DNA of 64,000 nucleotides from Vibrio tubiashii ATCC 19109 (GTDB lineage Bacteria; Pseudomonadota; Gammaproteobacteria; Enterobacterales; Vibrionaceae): NCBI RefSeq assembly GCF_000772105.1, contig NZ_CP009355.1, positions 1,702,583 to 1,766,582 of the forward strand, read 5' to 3'. Shown piece by piece: positions 28,410 to 38,016 of this stretch (position 1 is its first letter; each line of letters starts with the position of its first letter). The notes under the pieces were generated by a model. It saw only the letters and a program-made list of their open reading frames with translations, ran no database searches and was not told where the DNA came from. The position numbers and the translations under genes were made by a program.

Positions 28410-30185
28410 TTAGCTGTTATTGATTAACGCCGTTGGTGCGTCGTCAGCGCTTTCTGCCAAGGCTTCGAACTCATTGATTGAGTCAATCTCGACGCCCATC
28501 GCAATGTTGGTTACGCGCTCTAGAATCACTTCAACCACAACAGGCACCTTGTGCTTGTTCATTAACTCTTTCGCTTGAGCAAACGCCTCTTGCATCTGCT
28601 CTGGGTCAGTCACTCGAATCGCTTTACAACCTAAGCCCTCAACAACCGTCACATGGTCTACACCATAGCCGTTGAGCTCTGGTGCGTTCTGGTTCTCAAA
28701 CGCCAACTGAACACAATAATCAATGTCGAACTGACGCTGCGCTTGGCGAATCAGACCAAGGTAAGAGTTGTTTACCAAAACATGGATATACGGCAGGTTA
28801 AACTGCGCGCCAACGGCCAGCTCTTCAATCATGAATTGGAAGTCGTAGTCACCAGAGATAGCAACGATATCGCGATTAGGATCCGCGGCACGTACGCCAA
28901 GTGCGGCAGGTGTCGTCCAACCTAGCGGGCCAGCTTGACCACAGTTAATCCAATGACGTGGCTTATACACGTGTAGGAACTGCGCTGCCGCAATTTGAGA
29001 AAGACCAATCGTGCTGACATAACAAGTATCGCGACCAAATGCTTTGTTCATCTCTTCATAAACACGCATTGGTTTAATCGGTGCGTCGGTATAGTGAGTT
29101 TTACGTAACATCGTCGCTTTACGCTGCTGACATTCGCCAACCCACGCGCTGCGGTTTGGTAATTTACCTGCGTCACGCCATTCACGCGCCACTTCCACCA
29201 GCAGTTCAAGTGCTGCTTTGGCATCAGAAACAATGCCAAGATCCGGACAGAACACACGCCCAATTTGAGTCGGCTCAATATCAACGTGAACGAACTTACG
29301 CCCTTTGGTATACACATCCAAAGACCCGGTGTGGCGGTTAGCAAATCGGTTACCGATACCAAACACAAAGTCGGATTCAAGCAAGGTTGCGTTGCCGTAA
29401 CGATGCGCCGTTTGCAGACCAACCATACCTGCCATCAGTTCATGGTCGTCCGCGATGGAGCCCCACCCCATCAGAGTTGGAATCACTGGAACACCTGTAA
29501 TTTCCGCGAATTGTTGCAGTAACGCTTCAGCTCCCGCATTAATAACACCACCACCAGAAACGATCACTGGGTTAGCAGACTCACACATCATTTCGATGGC
29601 TTTTTCTACCTGAGCACGTGTTGCTTTTGGCTGGTATGCCTCCAACGGTTCATAAGTATCAATATCGAACTCGATTTCCGTCAGCTGAACATCCAATGGT
29701 AAGTCAATCAGTACCGGGCCAGGTCTGCCTGAGCGCATTAGGTGAAACGCCTGCTGGAATGCACGTGGCACCTGTGCTGGCTCTAGTACGGTTGTCGCCC
29801 ACTTAGTGACAGGTTTGGCAATAGATTCGATATCTACTGCTTGGAAATCTTCTTTATGCAGGCGAGCTCGTGGCGCTTGCCCTGTAATACAAAGGATTGG
29901 AATTGAGTCCGCTGATGCAGAATACAATCCGGTGATCATATCGGTACCCGCTGGACCCGATGTGCCGATACACACACCAATGTTACCTTGATTGGTACGT
30001 GTGTAGCCTTCTGCCATATGCGAAGCACCTTCCACATGGCGAGCAAGTACGTGATCAATACCACCGAGCTTTTTCATTGCCGCGTACATTGGGTTAATCG
30101 CTGCGCCAGGAACACCGAAGGCAATGTCTACACCTTCCTTCTTAAGTACTTCTACCGCCGCCTCAATTGCCTTCATCTTTGCCAT
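28410..30185 (-). CDS. gcl: Glyoxylate carboligase
   Basis: The start is ATG 30185 ([18 protein letters not shown]), with GGAGGT 4 bases upstream; an upstream ATG at 30242 would add 19 unconserved residues. The 591-residue thiamine-diphosphate enzyme condenses two glyoxylates to tartronate semialdehyde and CO2. It shows the PP, central and PYR domains, with [15 protein letters not shown] and NNSYLG as ThDP/Mg motif. The residue in [15 protein letters not shown] is Val where most ThDP enzymes have the activating Glu, a known peculiarity of this enzyme. A TTGTATACAA palindrome lies just before the start. Confidence 0.93.
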   Translation of the reverse strand: MAKMKAIEAAVEVLKKEGVDIAFGVPGAAINPMYAAMKKLGGIDHVLARHVEGASHMAEGYTRTNQGNIGVCIGTSGPAGTDMITGLYSASADSIPILCITGQAPRARLHKEDFQAVDIESIAKPVTKWATTVLEPAQVPRAFQQAFHLMRSGRPGPVLIDLPLDVQLTEIEFDIDTYEPLEAYQPKATRAQVEKAIEMMCESANPVIVSGGGVINAGAEALLQQFAEITGVPVIPTLMGWGSIADDHELMAGMVGLQTAHRYGNATLLESDFVFGIGNRFANRHTGSLDVYTKGRKFVHVDIEPTQIGRVFCPDLGIVSDAKAALELLVEVAREWRDAGKLPNRSAWVGECQQRKATMLRKTHYTDAPIKPMRVYEEMNKAFGRDTCYVSTIGLSQIAAAQFLHVYKPRHWINCGQAGPLGWTTPAALGVRAADPNRDIVAISGDYDFQFMIEELAVGAQFNLPYIHVLVNNSYLGLIRQAQRQFDIDYCVQLAFENQNAPELNGYGVDHVTVVEGLGCKAIRVTDPEQMQEAFAQAKELMNKHKVPVVVEVILERVTNIAMGVEIDSINEFEALAESADDAPTALINNS

Positions 30186-30201
30186 GCGAACCTCCATTTC
30201 G

Positions 30202-30213
30202 ATTGTATACAAT
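30202..30213. promoter_or_regulatory. Palindromic operator candidate in front of gcl
   Basis: ATTGTATACAAT is a perfect 12-bp palindrome 16 bases upstream of the gcl start. It shares the TTGT-NN-ACAA arms with the site before aceB. This form is typical of GntR/FCD-type regulators, but no such gene is in the window. Confidence 0.5.
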
Positions 30214-30454
30214 TCAAAGATACTTTGTGTACTATGAATCATATTCAGAATTTGGCAACCCCTAAATGCAACATTTTTTCAACATAGAGCCATTACTCGA
30301 AGCGAACACTAACCCCGAAAACCCTAGAAATCATTGCTTTATATAAAATATCTTTACATAAAAATATTTTCCTAAGAGAGTAAATGAAAAATAAATGTTA
30401 AATACCCTTTGATTGTTTACATGAATTGAAATATAAGTATTCGTGCAACATGAT

Positions 30455-30468
30455 TTTTGTACACAAAA
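30455..30468. promoter_or_regulatory. Palindromic operator candidate in front of aceB
   Basis: TTTTGTACACAAAA has 6-bp inverted arms around AC and lies 30 bases before the aceB start. It matches the TTGTNNACAA consensus of the gcl site. Confidence 0.5.
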
Positions 30469-30498
30469 TCATTCGATATTGTTTAAAGGAGACGAACA

Positions 30499-32127
30499 AT
30501 GAGTCTGAACGATGTAGCAGAAAGAGAAGAAACCGCCTGTCTGCGCGTAGTCGGTAACATGGACAACCCTGAATACCAAACCATCCTTAACAAAGAAGCG
30601 CTCTCATTCTTAACCAAGCTCGTTAAGAAGTTTGCTCCACGCCGAGATGCACTACTTGCTGCTCGCGAAGAGCAACAAAAGCGTTTTGATGCTGGCGAAC
30701 TACCGAATTTCCGAGCGGATACACAATCTATTCGTGACAACAAGAGCTGGAAAGTCGCCACTCCGCCACCTGAACTGTTAGACCGTCGAGTAGAAATAAC
30801 CGGCCCGATTGATCGCAAAATGGTGATCAACGCACTGAATTCAGGTGCTAAGGTCTTTATGTGTTGTTTTGAAGACGCCTCTTCCCCTACTTGGGAGAAC
30901 ATGGTTCAAGGGCAGATCAACTTGCGCGATGCCAATGCCCGCACGATCAGTTATCACGATGAAGCAAAAAACAAACATTATCAGCTAAGTGATAACCCAG
31001 CCCTACTGATTGCCCGTCCGCGAGGCCTGCACCTGCCGGAGCAATCGATCCAATTTGACGATAAACCCATTCCTGGTTGCTTGATGGATTTCGCGCTCTA
31101 CTTCTACCACAACTATCTATCACGAGCAGAGCAAGGACTTGGGGTTTACTACTACATTCCTAAGCTAGAAAGCATGGAAGAATCACAATGGTGGGATGAC
31201 GTTTTCTCTTTCACTGAAGATTACTTTGGTGTCGAGCGAGGCACGATTCGTGCGACCGTTCTGATTGAAACGCTACCTGCCGTATTCCAAATGGACGAAA
31301 TGCTTTACGCCATGCGTGACCATATCGTCGCAATGAACTGCGGCCGCTGGGATTACATCTTCAGTTACATCAAGACCCTCAAAAACCACACCGACCGCAT
31401 TCTTCCAGACCGACACGTGGTTGGGATGGATAAAGAATTCCTTAATGCCTACAGCCAACTGTTAGTACGTACTTGCCATCAGCGTGGCGCCTTGGCAATG
31501 GGCGGTATGTCAGCTTTCATCCCAGCCAAAGATCCTGCAGAGATGGAGCGAGTGACCGCCAAAGTGATCGAGGATAAAGAGCGTGAATCTCGCAATGGCC
31601 ACGACGGAACTTGGGTTGCACATCCAGCGCTCGTCGATTTGGCAATGTCTGTATTCGATAAAAACCTTGACGGAAAGCCAAACCAACTCGATTTTGTCAG
31701 CCCAACACATGAAATTGGTGCTGATTTGCTGCTAAAACCGTGTGAAGGGACACGCGATGAAGCTGGCGTTCGCAAAAATATCCGTATTGCGCTTTATTAC
31801 ATCGAAGCTTGGATTCAAGGCCATGGTTGTGTGCCGATCTATGGCTTGATGGAAGATGCCGCAACGGCAGAGATCTCGCGCGCTAATATCTGGCAATGGA
31901 TTCATCACTCAGTCGAACTTGATGATGGGCAAACCTTTACCAAAGAGCTTTTCCACCAATGGCTGTATCAAGAGCTCAACACTATCAAACAGGAAGTGGG
32001 CGATGCTCGATTCGCAGCTGGCCGCTTTGAACAAACCGCTGACCTTTTCTTCGAGCTGTCAACAGCGAAAGAGTTCGCCACCTTCCTGACCTTACCAAGC
32101 TATCAGCTTCTTAACGGGGCTGCGTAA
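30499..32127 (+). CDS. aceB: Malate synthase A
   Basis: The 542-residue protein matches the AceB class: VMCCFEDASSPTW-type region (read here as KVFMCCFEDASSPTWENM), RPRGLHLPE, and RATVLIETLPAVFQMDEML in the barrel, ending with ADLFFELSTAKEFATFLTLPSYQ. It condenses glyoxylate and acetyl-CoA to malate. AAGGAGA lies 8 bases before the ATG. It is divergent from gcl, so the two glyoxylate sinks share a regulatory spacer. No isocitrate lyase gene is nearby, unlike the classical aceBA operon, which suggests a role in glycolate, glyoxylate or allantoin breakdown. Confidence 0.93.
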   Translation: MSLNDVAEREETACLRVVGNMDNPEYQTILNKEALSFLTKLVKKFAPRRDALLAAREEQQKRFDAGELPNFRADTQSIRDNKSWKVATPPPELLDRRVEITGPIDRKMVINALNSGAKVFMCCFEDASSPTWENMVQGQINLRDANARTISYHDEAKNKHYQLSDNPALLIARPRGLHLPEQSIQFDDKPIPGCLMDFALYFYHNYLSRAEQGLGVYYYIPKLESMEESQWWDDVFSFTEDYFGVERGTIRATVLIETLPAVFQMDEMLYAMRDHIVAMNCGRWDYIFSYIKTLKNHTDRILPDRHVVGMDKEFLNAYSQLLVRTCHQRGALAMGGMSAFIPAKDPAEMERVTAKVIEDKERESRNGHDGTWVAHPALVDLAMSVFDKNLDGKPNQLDFVSPTHEIGADLLLKPCEGTRDEAGVRKNIRIALYYIEAWIQGHGCVPIYGLMEDAATAEISRANIWQWIHHSVELDDGQTFTKELFHQWLYQELNTIKQEVGDARFAAGRFEQTADLFFELSTAKEFATFLTLPSYQLLNGAA

Positions 32128-32165
32128 TACCAACCTAGTTCGTCTATTCGAGCTAGGTCGGTAGA
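32128..32165 (+). other. Intercistronic hairpin between aceB and glcG-like gene
   Basis: Inverted sequence ACCTAGTTCG / CGAGCTAGGT around TCTATT forms a stem without a T-run. It may stabilise the upstream mRNA or reduce read-through. Confidence 0.45.
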
Positions 32166-32183
32166 ACATTAACAGGAGATAAC

Positions 32184-32621
32184 ATGGGAAGTTTAACTCT
32201 AGATCAAGCACTCTCCGTCATTGACGGTACCTTTCAGGCAGGTTCAAAGAGCAAAAGCGCACCGCTCACGGTCGCCGTTCTCGACAGTGGAGGGAAACTC
32301 ATCTCTCTACAACGCCAAGATGGTTCTAGTATGATGCGACCAGATATCGCGATTGCTAAAGCTTGGGGCGCACTAGCGCTCGGGTGTTCCTCGCGAAAGC
32401 TCGCTCAGGATGCCGACAATCGACCTGCATTTATCTCCGCTGTTAATGTTCTCGCACACGGTAATATGGTTCCGGTTCCAGGAGGATTGCTCATTCGCGA
32501 TGCCGAGAAAAACATTCTTGGTGCAGTTGGGGTCAGTGGTGATTTATCTGATATCGATGAAAGCTGCGCACTCGGGGGAATTGACCACGCCCAGCTTTAT
32601 TGTGATGACGCCGTCTCTTAA
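32184..32621 (+). CDS. GlcG/HbpS-family protein (DUF336)
   Basis: The 145-residue protein shows the family pattern: PLTVAVLDSGGKLISLQRQDG early, then SRKLAQDADNRPAF, and GGLLIRDAEKNILGAVGVSGDLSDIDESCA. GlcG proteins accompany glycolate oxidase or malate synthase genes; HbpS members bind haem. The biochemical role of GlcG is not established. It lies 56 bases downstream of aceB with AGGAGAT before the ATG; a strong terminator follows, so aceB-glcG is a two-gene unit. Confidence 0.87.
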   Translation: MGSLTLDQALSVIDGTFQAGSKSKSAPLTVAVLDSGGKLISLQRQDGSSMMRPDIAIAKAWGALALGCSSRKLAQDADNRPAFISAVNVLAHGNMVPVPGGLLIRDAEKNILGAVGVSGDLSDIDESCALGGIDHAQLYCDDAVS

Positions 32622-32641
32622 CACTGACTAACAAAGCAAAC

Positions 32642-32685
32642 AAAACGCCCTCAGTTGCACACGCAAATGAGGGCGTTTTTCTATT
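32642..32685 (+). terminator. Rho-independent terminator of the aceB unit
   Basis: A 12-bp perfect stem AAAACGCCCTCA / TGAGGGCGTTTT (32642-32653, 32668-32679) runs into TTTTTC. Confidence 0.85.
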
Positions 32686-32702
32686 TCGTATTTTCGAAGA
32701 GA

Positions 32703-33185
32703 TTACTCGTATTGAGTCAGCCAGCCTTTCAAAATAGTGTTCATCTGTTTCTTCTGATTAGCATTAATACCTTTAACCAGCTTTTCCTGTACTGCGGCGT
32801 GCTCTTCAATAATTTTGTCGATCAGCACAAAACCATCTTGGCTTAGCTCAACCGTCACACTACGACGGTCTTCTTTACTGTGCTCGCGGCTGATCAAACC
32901 TTTAGACTCAAGCTTATCTAATCGGTTCGTCATCGCGCCAGATGTCAGCATCATAGAATCAATCAGCTCTGAAGGGGTTAAGCGAAAAGGTTTACCACTA
33001 CGACGCAAAGTCGCCAACACGTCGAACTCCCCAAGTTTCAAGTCATAGCGCTTATGTAGCTGAGCCACTTCTGTCTCCATATACTTGGCAATGCGCATCA
33101 ATCGACCCATTATCGCCATAGGTTCAGTTTCTAGCTCTGGCTTTTCCTTAGCCCACTGGTCTACTACTCTATCAATAGCGTCCAT
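32703..33185 (-). CDS. MarR-family transcriptional regulator (module 1)
   Basis: The start is ATG 33185 (MDAIDRVVDQWAKEK), with GGAG 10 bases upstream; a 30-residue extension is unlikely and would run through an operator. The 160-residue protein has a winged helix with GEFDVLATLRRSG, MMLTSGAMTNRLDKLESKGLI and the wing DRRSVTV. It is clearly paralogous to the regulator at 38017. It is divergent from an EamA transporter, and two TATCTT-type palindromes lie between them, so it probably represses the exporter and itself. Confidence 0.88.
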   Translation of the reverse strand: MDAIDRVVDQWAKEKPELETEPMAIMGRLMRIAKYMETEVAQLHKRYDLKLGEFDVLATLRRSGKPFRLTPSELIDSMMLTSGAMTNRLDKLESKGLISREHSKEDRRSVTVELSQDGFVLIDKIIEEHAAVQEKLVKGINANQKKQMNTILKGWLTQYE

Positions 33186-33221
33186 GAATATTTGTCTCCA
33201 GTAACAAAATGCTGTTTTGAA

Positions 33222-33298
33222 TATCTTAACATAAAGATACTTTACAAACAGCGTTTTTAGGCGTACATTCCTCACAAAAGTATCTTAACGTAAAGATA
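33222..33298. promoter_or_regulatory. Two operator copies in MarR/EamA module 1
   Basis: TATCTTAACATAAAGATA at 33222-33239 and TATCTTAACGTAAAGATA at 33281-33298 differ by one base, centres 59 bp apart. Their arms match the operators at 37919-37998. The second overlaps the region just before the transporter start. Confidence 0.75.
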
Positions 33299-33304
33299 GT
33301 TGTT

Positions 33305-34201
33305 ATGAATATATTACTTGCCATGATTCCGGCGTTCTTTTGGGGAACAACTTATGCCGTCACGCAATACACTCTTGCGGACTGGCCTCCCCTATTGCTG
33401 GGTGCGATCCGTGCACTACCAGCCGGACTTCTGTTGTTGGCATTTAAGCCAAGCCTGCCGAAAAAAGGCGACTGGCAGATTTTGTTTAGCTTAGGTTTGA
33501 TCAATATTGCGACCTTCTTCGGGCTTATCTTTGTCATGGCGCTAACGTTGCCTTCTGCCATTTCTGGTGTTGGCATGATTTCAGTACCTGTATTTGCGAT
33601 GCTCTACAACTGGTTGATCAACAAACATCGCCCAGGCTTGATTCAGTCGGTATGTGGTGCCACCTTGATCGTGCTCGCTTGGATGCTGTTTGATCCAGGT
33701 TCAATTAGCCTAAATCCGATTGGTTTGGGGGCTATGCTCGCGGCGATCATGTGTATTGTGGTTGGCAGCTCGATCACTAAATCACTCGGCAATCGTATGC
33801 ACTGGTGGACAGTCTTAACCTGGCAGCTCATCCTAGGTGGTGTGATTCTGTCTATCGCCGCAGGTGTTCAAGGGGCGATGGAACCAGCAAAATACGCCGC
33901 GATTTTCAACAACTTCTCAATGACCAACTTGTCTGGTTTATTATGGGTTGTCGGGCTTAACACGGCACTAGGGTACGGCATGTATGTGTGGCTATTGCAA
34001 CGTATGTCTGTGGTCGACTTTACCTTTGGGGGTATCGCCAATCCGATCGCGGGGATCGTGTCTGGACTTATCTTGCTCGGTGAATCCTTTACCCCATTCC
34101 AGTACAGCTTGATGATCGGCATGATTGTGATGTCTTTGTTACCTCAAGCGATACTCGCCATAAGACAAAACAGGCCAGCGCCTGCTGAGTGCCAAAGCTA
34201 A
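33305..34201 (+). CDS. EamA/DMT-family transporter (module 1)
   Basis: The 298-residue protein has about ten membrane segments in two EamA repeats (MIPAFFWGTTYAVTQYTL at the start of the first, GLLWVVGLNTALGYGMYVWLLQ in the second). DMT proteins of this group usually export amino acids, metabolites or drugs. Divergent MarR gene and two operators indicate substrate-induced expression. A terminator follows. It is a homologue of the transporter at 36979-37893. Confidence 0.88.
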   Translation: MNILLAMIPAFFWGTTYAVTQYTLADWPPLLLGAIRALPAGLLLLAFKPSLPKKGDWQILFSLGLINIATFFGLIFVMALTLPSAISGVGMISVPVFAMLYNWLINKHRPGLIQSVCGATLIVLAWMLFDPGSISLNPIGLGAMLAAIMCIVVGSSITKSLGNRMHWWTVLTWQLILGGVILSIAAGVQGAMEPAKYAAIFNNFSMTNLSGLLWVVGLNTALGYGMYVWLLQRMSVVDFTFGGIANPIAGIVSGLILLGESFTPFQYSLMIGMIVMSLLPQAILAIRQNRPAPAECQS

Positions 34202-34224
34202 TGGGCACAAATTGTCTCTTAAAT

Positions 34225-34250
34225 AGCCGCGCCACTTAGCGCGGCTTTTT
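34225..34250 (+). terminator. Rho-independent terminator of the module 1 transporter
   Basis: An 8-bp GC-rich stem AGCCGCGC / GCGCGGCT (34225-34232, 34239-34246) with loop CACTTA is followed by TTTT. Confidence 0.82.
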
Positions 34251-34315
34251 ACTTTTTAAAACGGTTCCTACGTGATTGCTATACTGACTAAGCTCATTTT
34301 AGAAAGGTGGAAGCA

Positions 34316-34873
34316 ATGTGCGGAAGACTCAATGTCATCGACGATCCCTTGTGCAATATAGTCTGTGAACAGCTTGGCTTAAATTTTAATACTCATAGCA
34401 ACAACGATTTGCGTCCGACAGAGCAGGTGGCTTGTTTAGCCAGTGATGGCAGCAAACTACAGCAGCGCAACCTCGCTTGGGGCATTAAGCCTGACTGGGC
34501 AAAGCGAGTTATCATTAACGCCCAAGCAGAAACTGTGACGCAGAAACCCACCTTTGCGAGTTCGTTTCAGTTCAGTCGGGTTATTGTTCCATGCAGTGGC
34601 TGGTATGAGTGGCGTGAGGAACAAGGGCGAAAGGTGAAATACCTATTTGAGCAGCCAAACAAAGGAGCCCTGTACATGGCAGCTATCTCACTCGAAAACA
34701 ACTCAAAAGTGGTCACACTCACCACCAAGCCCAATTCGCAATGCGCTCAATATCATCACCGCATGCCGCTACTGATTGACGCAAAACATGTTCCTAACTG
34801 GGTTACAGGAACCGTAGAGCAAGCTCACTCTTTATTGAATGTTGAATACAATCAAACATTAAGAATAAGCTAG
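34316..34873 (+). CDS. SOS-response-associated peptidase, YedK/HMCES family
   Basis: The 185-residue protein begins MCGRLNV at ATG 34316. A GTG nine bases upstream would keep the frame, but the family needs Cys at position 2, exposed after Met removal, to crosslink to abasic sites in single-stranded DNA. AAAGGTGG lies 5 bases before. Other conserved elements are the Asn/Gln pair in INAQAETV, the Glu in CSGWYEWRE and the His in YHHRMPLLI. It protects abasic sites at replication forks. It is shorter than E. coli YedK (about 222). Confidence 0.88.
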   Translation: MCGRLNVIDDPLCNIVCEQLGLNFNTHSNNDLRPTEQVACLASDGSKLQQRNLAWGIKPDWAKRVIINAQAETVTQKPTFASSFQFSRVIVPCSGWYEWREEQGRKVKYLFEQPNKGALYMAAISLENNSKVVTLTTKPNSQCAQYHHRMPLLIDAKHVPNWVTGTVEQAHSLLNVEYNQTLRIS

Positions 34874-34892
34874 CCCAACAGGTTAACAGGAC

Positions 34893-36224
34893 TTAGAAAA
34901 TCGGCTTTTGCTTGTCTTTCACGTAGAAAAACAGACTGATAGCAACAAACAAAAACGTAAAGTAGTAGAAGAATGAAGAAAGAGACGCAATAAAGTCGAT
35001 GTGTTGCTCTATCTGCTCTTCGCTATAGTTTTTAGACAGCAATTTGTAATAGTAAGCGTACAAAATACCAATCATCCCATAGCCGAGGTTAAACATGAGC
35101 CCTTTAAAGCTCAGTACTGTGGCTCGGTTGTGTGATTCGGTGTTTTTGTTGAGGTGGTAGCTAATGAAGATGTTCATCGTCATGATGATGAAGATTAATA
35201 GCAACGCCGGAATCACCCCGTAAATAGACCAGCCTAAGCTAATCCAGTAATAGGTTGCCATCGTCGCGATTCCCATGATGGCAATAAACCTTCTCGGAGC
35301 GATGCTCTCCGCCAACTTTCGACTTTGCCCCGCTAATACAATTTGCAGCAAACTTATCCCTGCGCCAATCAACCCAAAATAGATGATGGGAATATCGATC
35401 GCTCGATAGTACTGGCTGTTCATGGTTAAAAACATCCGTGAAGTGTGCTCGAACAGGCTGTAATAAAGCAGAATAAACAGAACATAGGGTGTGGAGATCA
35501 CCCACTTACCCGTGTTCATGGTGAGCTTAAGACTTGCCATCGTCGTTGCCAACTTACCGCTGTCACTTGGCAGCGTCTTCTTCTCTTCCCTCATGCTAAA
35601 TGCTGCGTACATGGCGATAAGGGCAACAAATAAGGTCGCATAAACAGGGATGCGCATTATATCTTGGGTTGTTTCTGGCGCTGAAAATCCCAGTAGATGA
35701 TAGACATGAGCCATAAAGTTAACGTCGTACATTGCAGCGCCTACCAAGGTAACAACTATGCCGACACTTGAAGCGATACGTAATTGAATCTGCAACACTC
35801 GCGGCCAAAGTTCTTCTTTACCCTGCTCTTTAAGCGTGTCATAAGCCAGTGCTTCATCGGCACCACTGGCTAGTGCCATAGCCAAACCGCTCAAGACCCG
35901 GTTTACCCAAAATACCATGAACACTAAGGTGGGATTGCCAGTCGGAACAAAGGCGATCATGGCGATTTCTATAAACATGACAATTGAGGACAGCACCACC
36001 AGCTTCTTACGCCCTAGAGTATCGGCAAATGCACCCGATGGTACTTCTGCTAGAACAATGGTTGCCGCCCAAACTACATTGAGCATAGCAAACTGAGAAA
36101 GGGTCAAACCATAGTCTAAGTAGAGTAAAGTGAAGACTGGATAGTAAAAGCGCGCAAAGTAGCTGCTTCGGAACATTAAGAAGCAGCGAACATTGCGGAT
36201 TTGAAGGATTTGTTTGAGAGTCAT
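34893..36224 (-). CDS. MFS transporter
   Basis: The 443-residue protein has about 12 membrane segments and an MFS motif A variant (PSGAFADTLGRKKLV) in the first cytoplasmic loop. The N-terminus reads RNVRCFLMFRSSYFARFYYPVFTLLYLDYGLT. The substrate is unknown. It belongs to a group related to putative permeases with an EVPSGAFAD signature. It is convergent with the YedK-like gene and has no partner gene. Confidence 0.85.
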   Translation of the reverse strand: MTLKQILQIRNVRCFLMFRSSYFARFYYPVFTLLYLDYGLTLSQFAMLNVVWAATIVLAEVPSGAFADTLGRKKLVVLSSIVMFIEIAMIAFVPTGNPTLVFMVFWVNRVLSGLAMALASGADEALAYDTLKEQGKEELWPRVLQIQLRIASSVGIVVTLVGAAMYDVNFMAHVYHLLGFSAPETTQDIMRIPVYATLFVALIAMYAAFSMREEKKTLPSDSGKLATTMASLKLTMNTGKWVISTPYVLFILLYYSLFEHTSRMFLTMNSQYYRAIDIPIIYFGLIGAGISLLQIVLAGQSRKLAESIAPRRFIAIMGIATMATYYWISLGWSIYGVIPALLLIFIIMTMNIFISYHLNKNTESHNRATVLSFKGLMFNLGYGMIGILYAYYYKLLSKNYSEEQIEQHIDFIASLSSFFYYFTFLFVAISLFFYVKDKQKPIF

Positions 36225-36383
36225 TAAATACTCAGCAGATTGAATAACATAAAACTATGTATATACCCTTTTTTAATTGGACTCTAGAATCTTTACTAAG
36301 TTGACCAAGTCAAACGCATCAAGCGATAAACAGATTCCATTATTAGACAACCTCCCAACTTAAGCTTTTACACTGTAAAACAG

Positions 36384-36977
36384 CTACATTCCGTACCGGA
36401 AAGGTTTTCCGATAGTCACCATATCGCGATGAATAGGAGCAAGCGCTTGAGCATAGTGGGCAAGCAATGACAAGGTATACTGACTACGTTGGTGCATCTC
36501 ATCATCTTGTAATTGGTGAGCTTGGGTCATCAGCGTTTCGATATTGCGAAACATCAGATGATCAGGCAAAAAACAGGCATGGTTGTTTTTGCTGCCAGTC
36601 ATACGTAGTTCACTTATCGGATAGACACCATTCACACTGGCAGAAACACTCACTAGCAATACAGGCTTGTGCGCTAGCTCTTCATCAGTCGTTAACAGCA
36701 AGAAATTCTTAATTGCAGGTGTCGCCATTCCATGCCACTCAGGCGAGATAAGAATCACTGCATCAGATTGCCTTAACATTTCTGCAATAGGGGGCCATTG
36801 CTGCCACTCTTCGGATTGCTGCCAAACACCTTCATTCCACAGCGGCAAATTAAGCTGATGTAAATCCAAGATATTGATAGTTTCAAAGTGCTTTTCAGAT
36901 AATGATTCTAAATAGCGAGCGACGTTTAAGCTCTGCGAATTGTCACGCTGGCTGCCAGATACGATAGTAAGATTCAT
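36384..36977 (-). CDS. NADPH-dependent FMN reductase family oxidoreductase
   Basis: The 197-residue flavodoxin-like protein begins MNLTIVSGSQRDNSQSLNVARYL, the FMN phosphate loop, and carries ILISPEWHGMATPAIKNFL, the usual second FMN-contact motif (family form PEYNxSxPxxLKNxxD). Such enzymes reduce FMN, quinones or azo compounds. It starts one base after the stop of the EamA transporter, so the pair forms an operon under the same MarR-type operators. A role in detoxification alongside export is plausible. Confidence 0.85.
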   Translation of the reverse strand: MNLTIVSGSQRDNSQSLNVARYLESLSEKHFETINILDLHQLNLPLWNEGVWQQSEEWQQWPPIAEMLRQSDAVILISPEWHGMATPAIKNFLLLTTDEELAHKPVLLVSVSASVNGVYPISELRMTGSKNNHACFLPDHLMFRNIETLMTQAHQLQDDEMHQRSQYTLSLLAHYAQALAPIHRDMVTIGKPFRYGM

Positions 36978-36978
36978 A

Positions 36979-37893
36979 TTAGTTTCCTTCTAGTGATCGA
37001 ACGGTTGGAGTTTGATTAGATAGAGTCGATTTGCCTGAAGAGTGATGGCTTACAAGTACAATAGAGACTAAAACCAGTAATGCTCCAAGCAACTGAAATA
37101 CCGACAAATGCTGGTCGAGAACGATATAACCCAAGATACAAGCAGAGACACTGCTTAAAAAACCGAGAAATGAGACCGTCGTTGTAGGCAGCTGATCAAT
37201 GCCTCTAAACCACAGAAAATACCCAACTACGGCTCCGAAAACACTCAGGTATAAGTAACCCAGAGCGTTCATTAGCGTTAGTTGATGAGGTACCCCCTCA
37301 AACCATATAGCAACTGGGAGCAGCATTAATCCACCAAACAGGAGCTGCCAACCCGTAAAATTCAGCACAGACATGCCTGTAGGTCTGCCCCATTTTTTAG
37401 TCAAAACGACCCCACTCGCCATGCTTAATGTTCCAACATTCGCGACAATGAGACCGACTAAATCTAACTTCGCGGTACTATTTAGGACCAGTAAAGCGAT
37501 TCCAAAGATGCCCACTACTGAGGCGATTAGCTGTATTGCAGACACCTTTACACTGAGTAACCACCAACTCAGCAATATCACGACAACAGGTTGAATAGAC
37601 ATCACCATAGCGGCCATACCACCCGGTAAGTAGGTCGCTGCAAAAAATAGGCAATAAAAGAACAACCCAATGTTCAAAAATCCGAGTCCCCCAAGTCGAG
37701 CAAGCCACGCCGAGCTGGGTAGCGTTTTACCAAACAATACGAGCAACAAACCTGCCGGTAGGGCTCTAATCGTTGCAGCGAGCAAAGGGCTTTCCGCTGG
37801 CAATAACTCTGTCGTCACTATGTAAGTACTTCCCCATACGATAGGGGCGAATGCCGTCAACACTATGGTTTTAATCTGATGCAAATCCTTCAC
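36979..37893 (-). CDS. EamA/DMT-family transporter (module 2)
   Basis: The 304-residue protein starts at GTG 37893 (VKDLHQIKTIVL), with GGAGAG 6 bases upstream; the TTG at 37920 lies inside the operator and is less likely. Ten membrane segments in two EamA repeats are visible (FAPIVWGSTYIVTTELLP; GYLYLSVFGAVVGYFLWFRG). It is a paralogue of the protein at 33305 and likely an exporter. It is followed directly by an FMN-reductase-type gene. It diverges from the MarR gene at 38017 across two strong palindromes. Confidence 0.87.
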   Translation of the reverse strand: MKDLHQIKTIVLTAFAPIVWGSTYIVTTELLPAESPLLAATIRALPAGLLLVLFGKTLPSSAWLARLGGLGFLNIGLFFYCLFFAATYLPGGMAAMVMSIQPVVVILLSWWLLSVKVSAIQLIASVVGIFGIALLVLNSTAKLDLVGLIVANVGTLSMASGVVLTKKWGRPTGMSVLNFTGWQLLFGGLMLLPVAIWFEGVPHQLTLMNALGYLYLSVFGAVVGYFLWFRGIDQLPTTTVSFLGFLSSVSACILGYIVLDQHLSVFQLLGALLVLVSIVLVSHHSSGKSTLSNQTPTVRSLEGN

Positions 37894-37918
37894 TAGAGTC
37901 TCTCCATATAACCTCAAC

Positions 37919-37998
37919 AAAAAGTATCTTTTGCAAAAGATACTTTTTATAAAGTAATGGCAACTTAACTTTTGATCAAGTATCTTTTTAAAAAGATA
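37919..37998. promoter_or_regulatory. Two operator copies in MarR/EamA module 2, one a 30-bp perfect palindrome
   Basis: Bases 37919-37948 form an uninterrupted 30-bp palindrome with core GTATCTTTTGCAAAAGATAC. TATCTTTTTAAAAAGATA at 37981-37998 is a second perfect palindrome (18 bp). Centres are 56 bp apart, nearly as in module 1, and the TATCTT arms are shared. Confidence 0.8.
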
Positions 37999-38016
37999 TT
38001 TAGATGAGAGATAAAA

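Noticed and set aside
37974..37981. TGATCAAG between the module 2 operators as an RctB site
   Set aside because: Only the core matches, lacking the leading A and the trailing GG; chance occurrence is likely.
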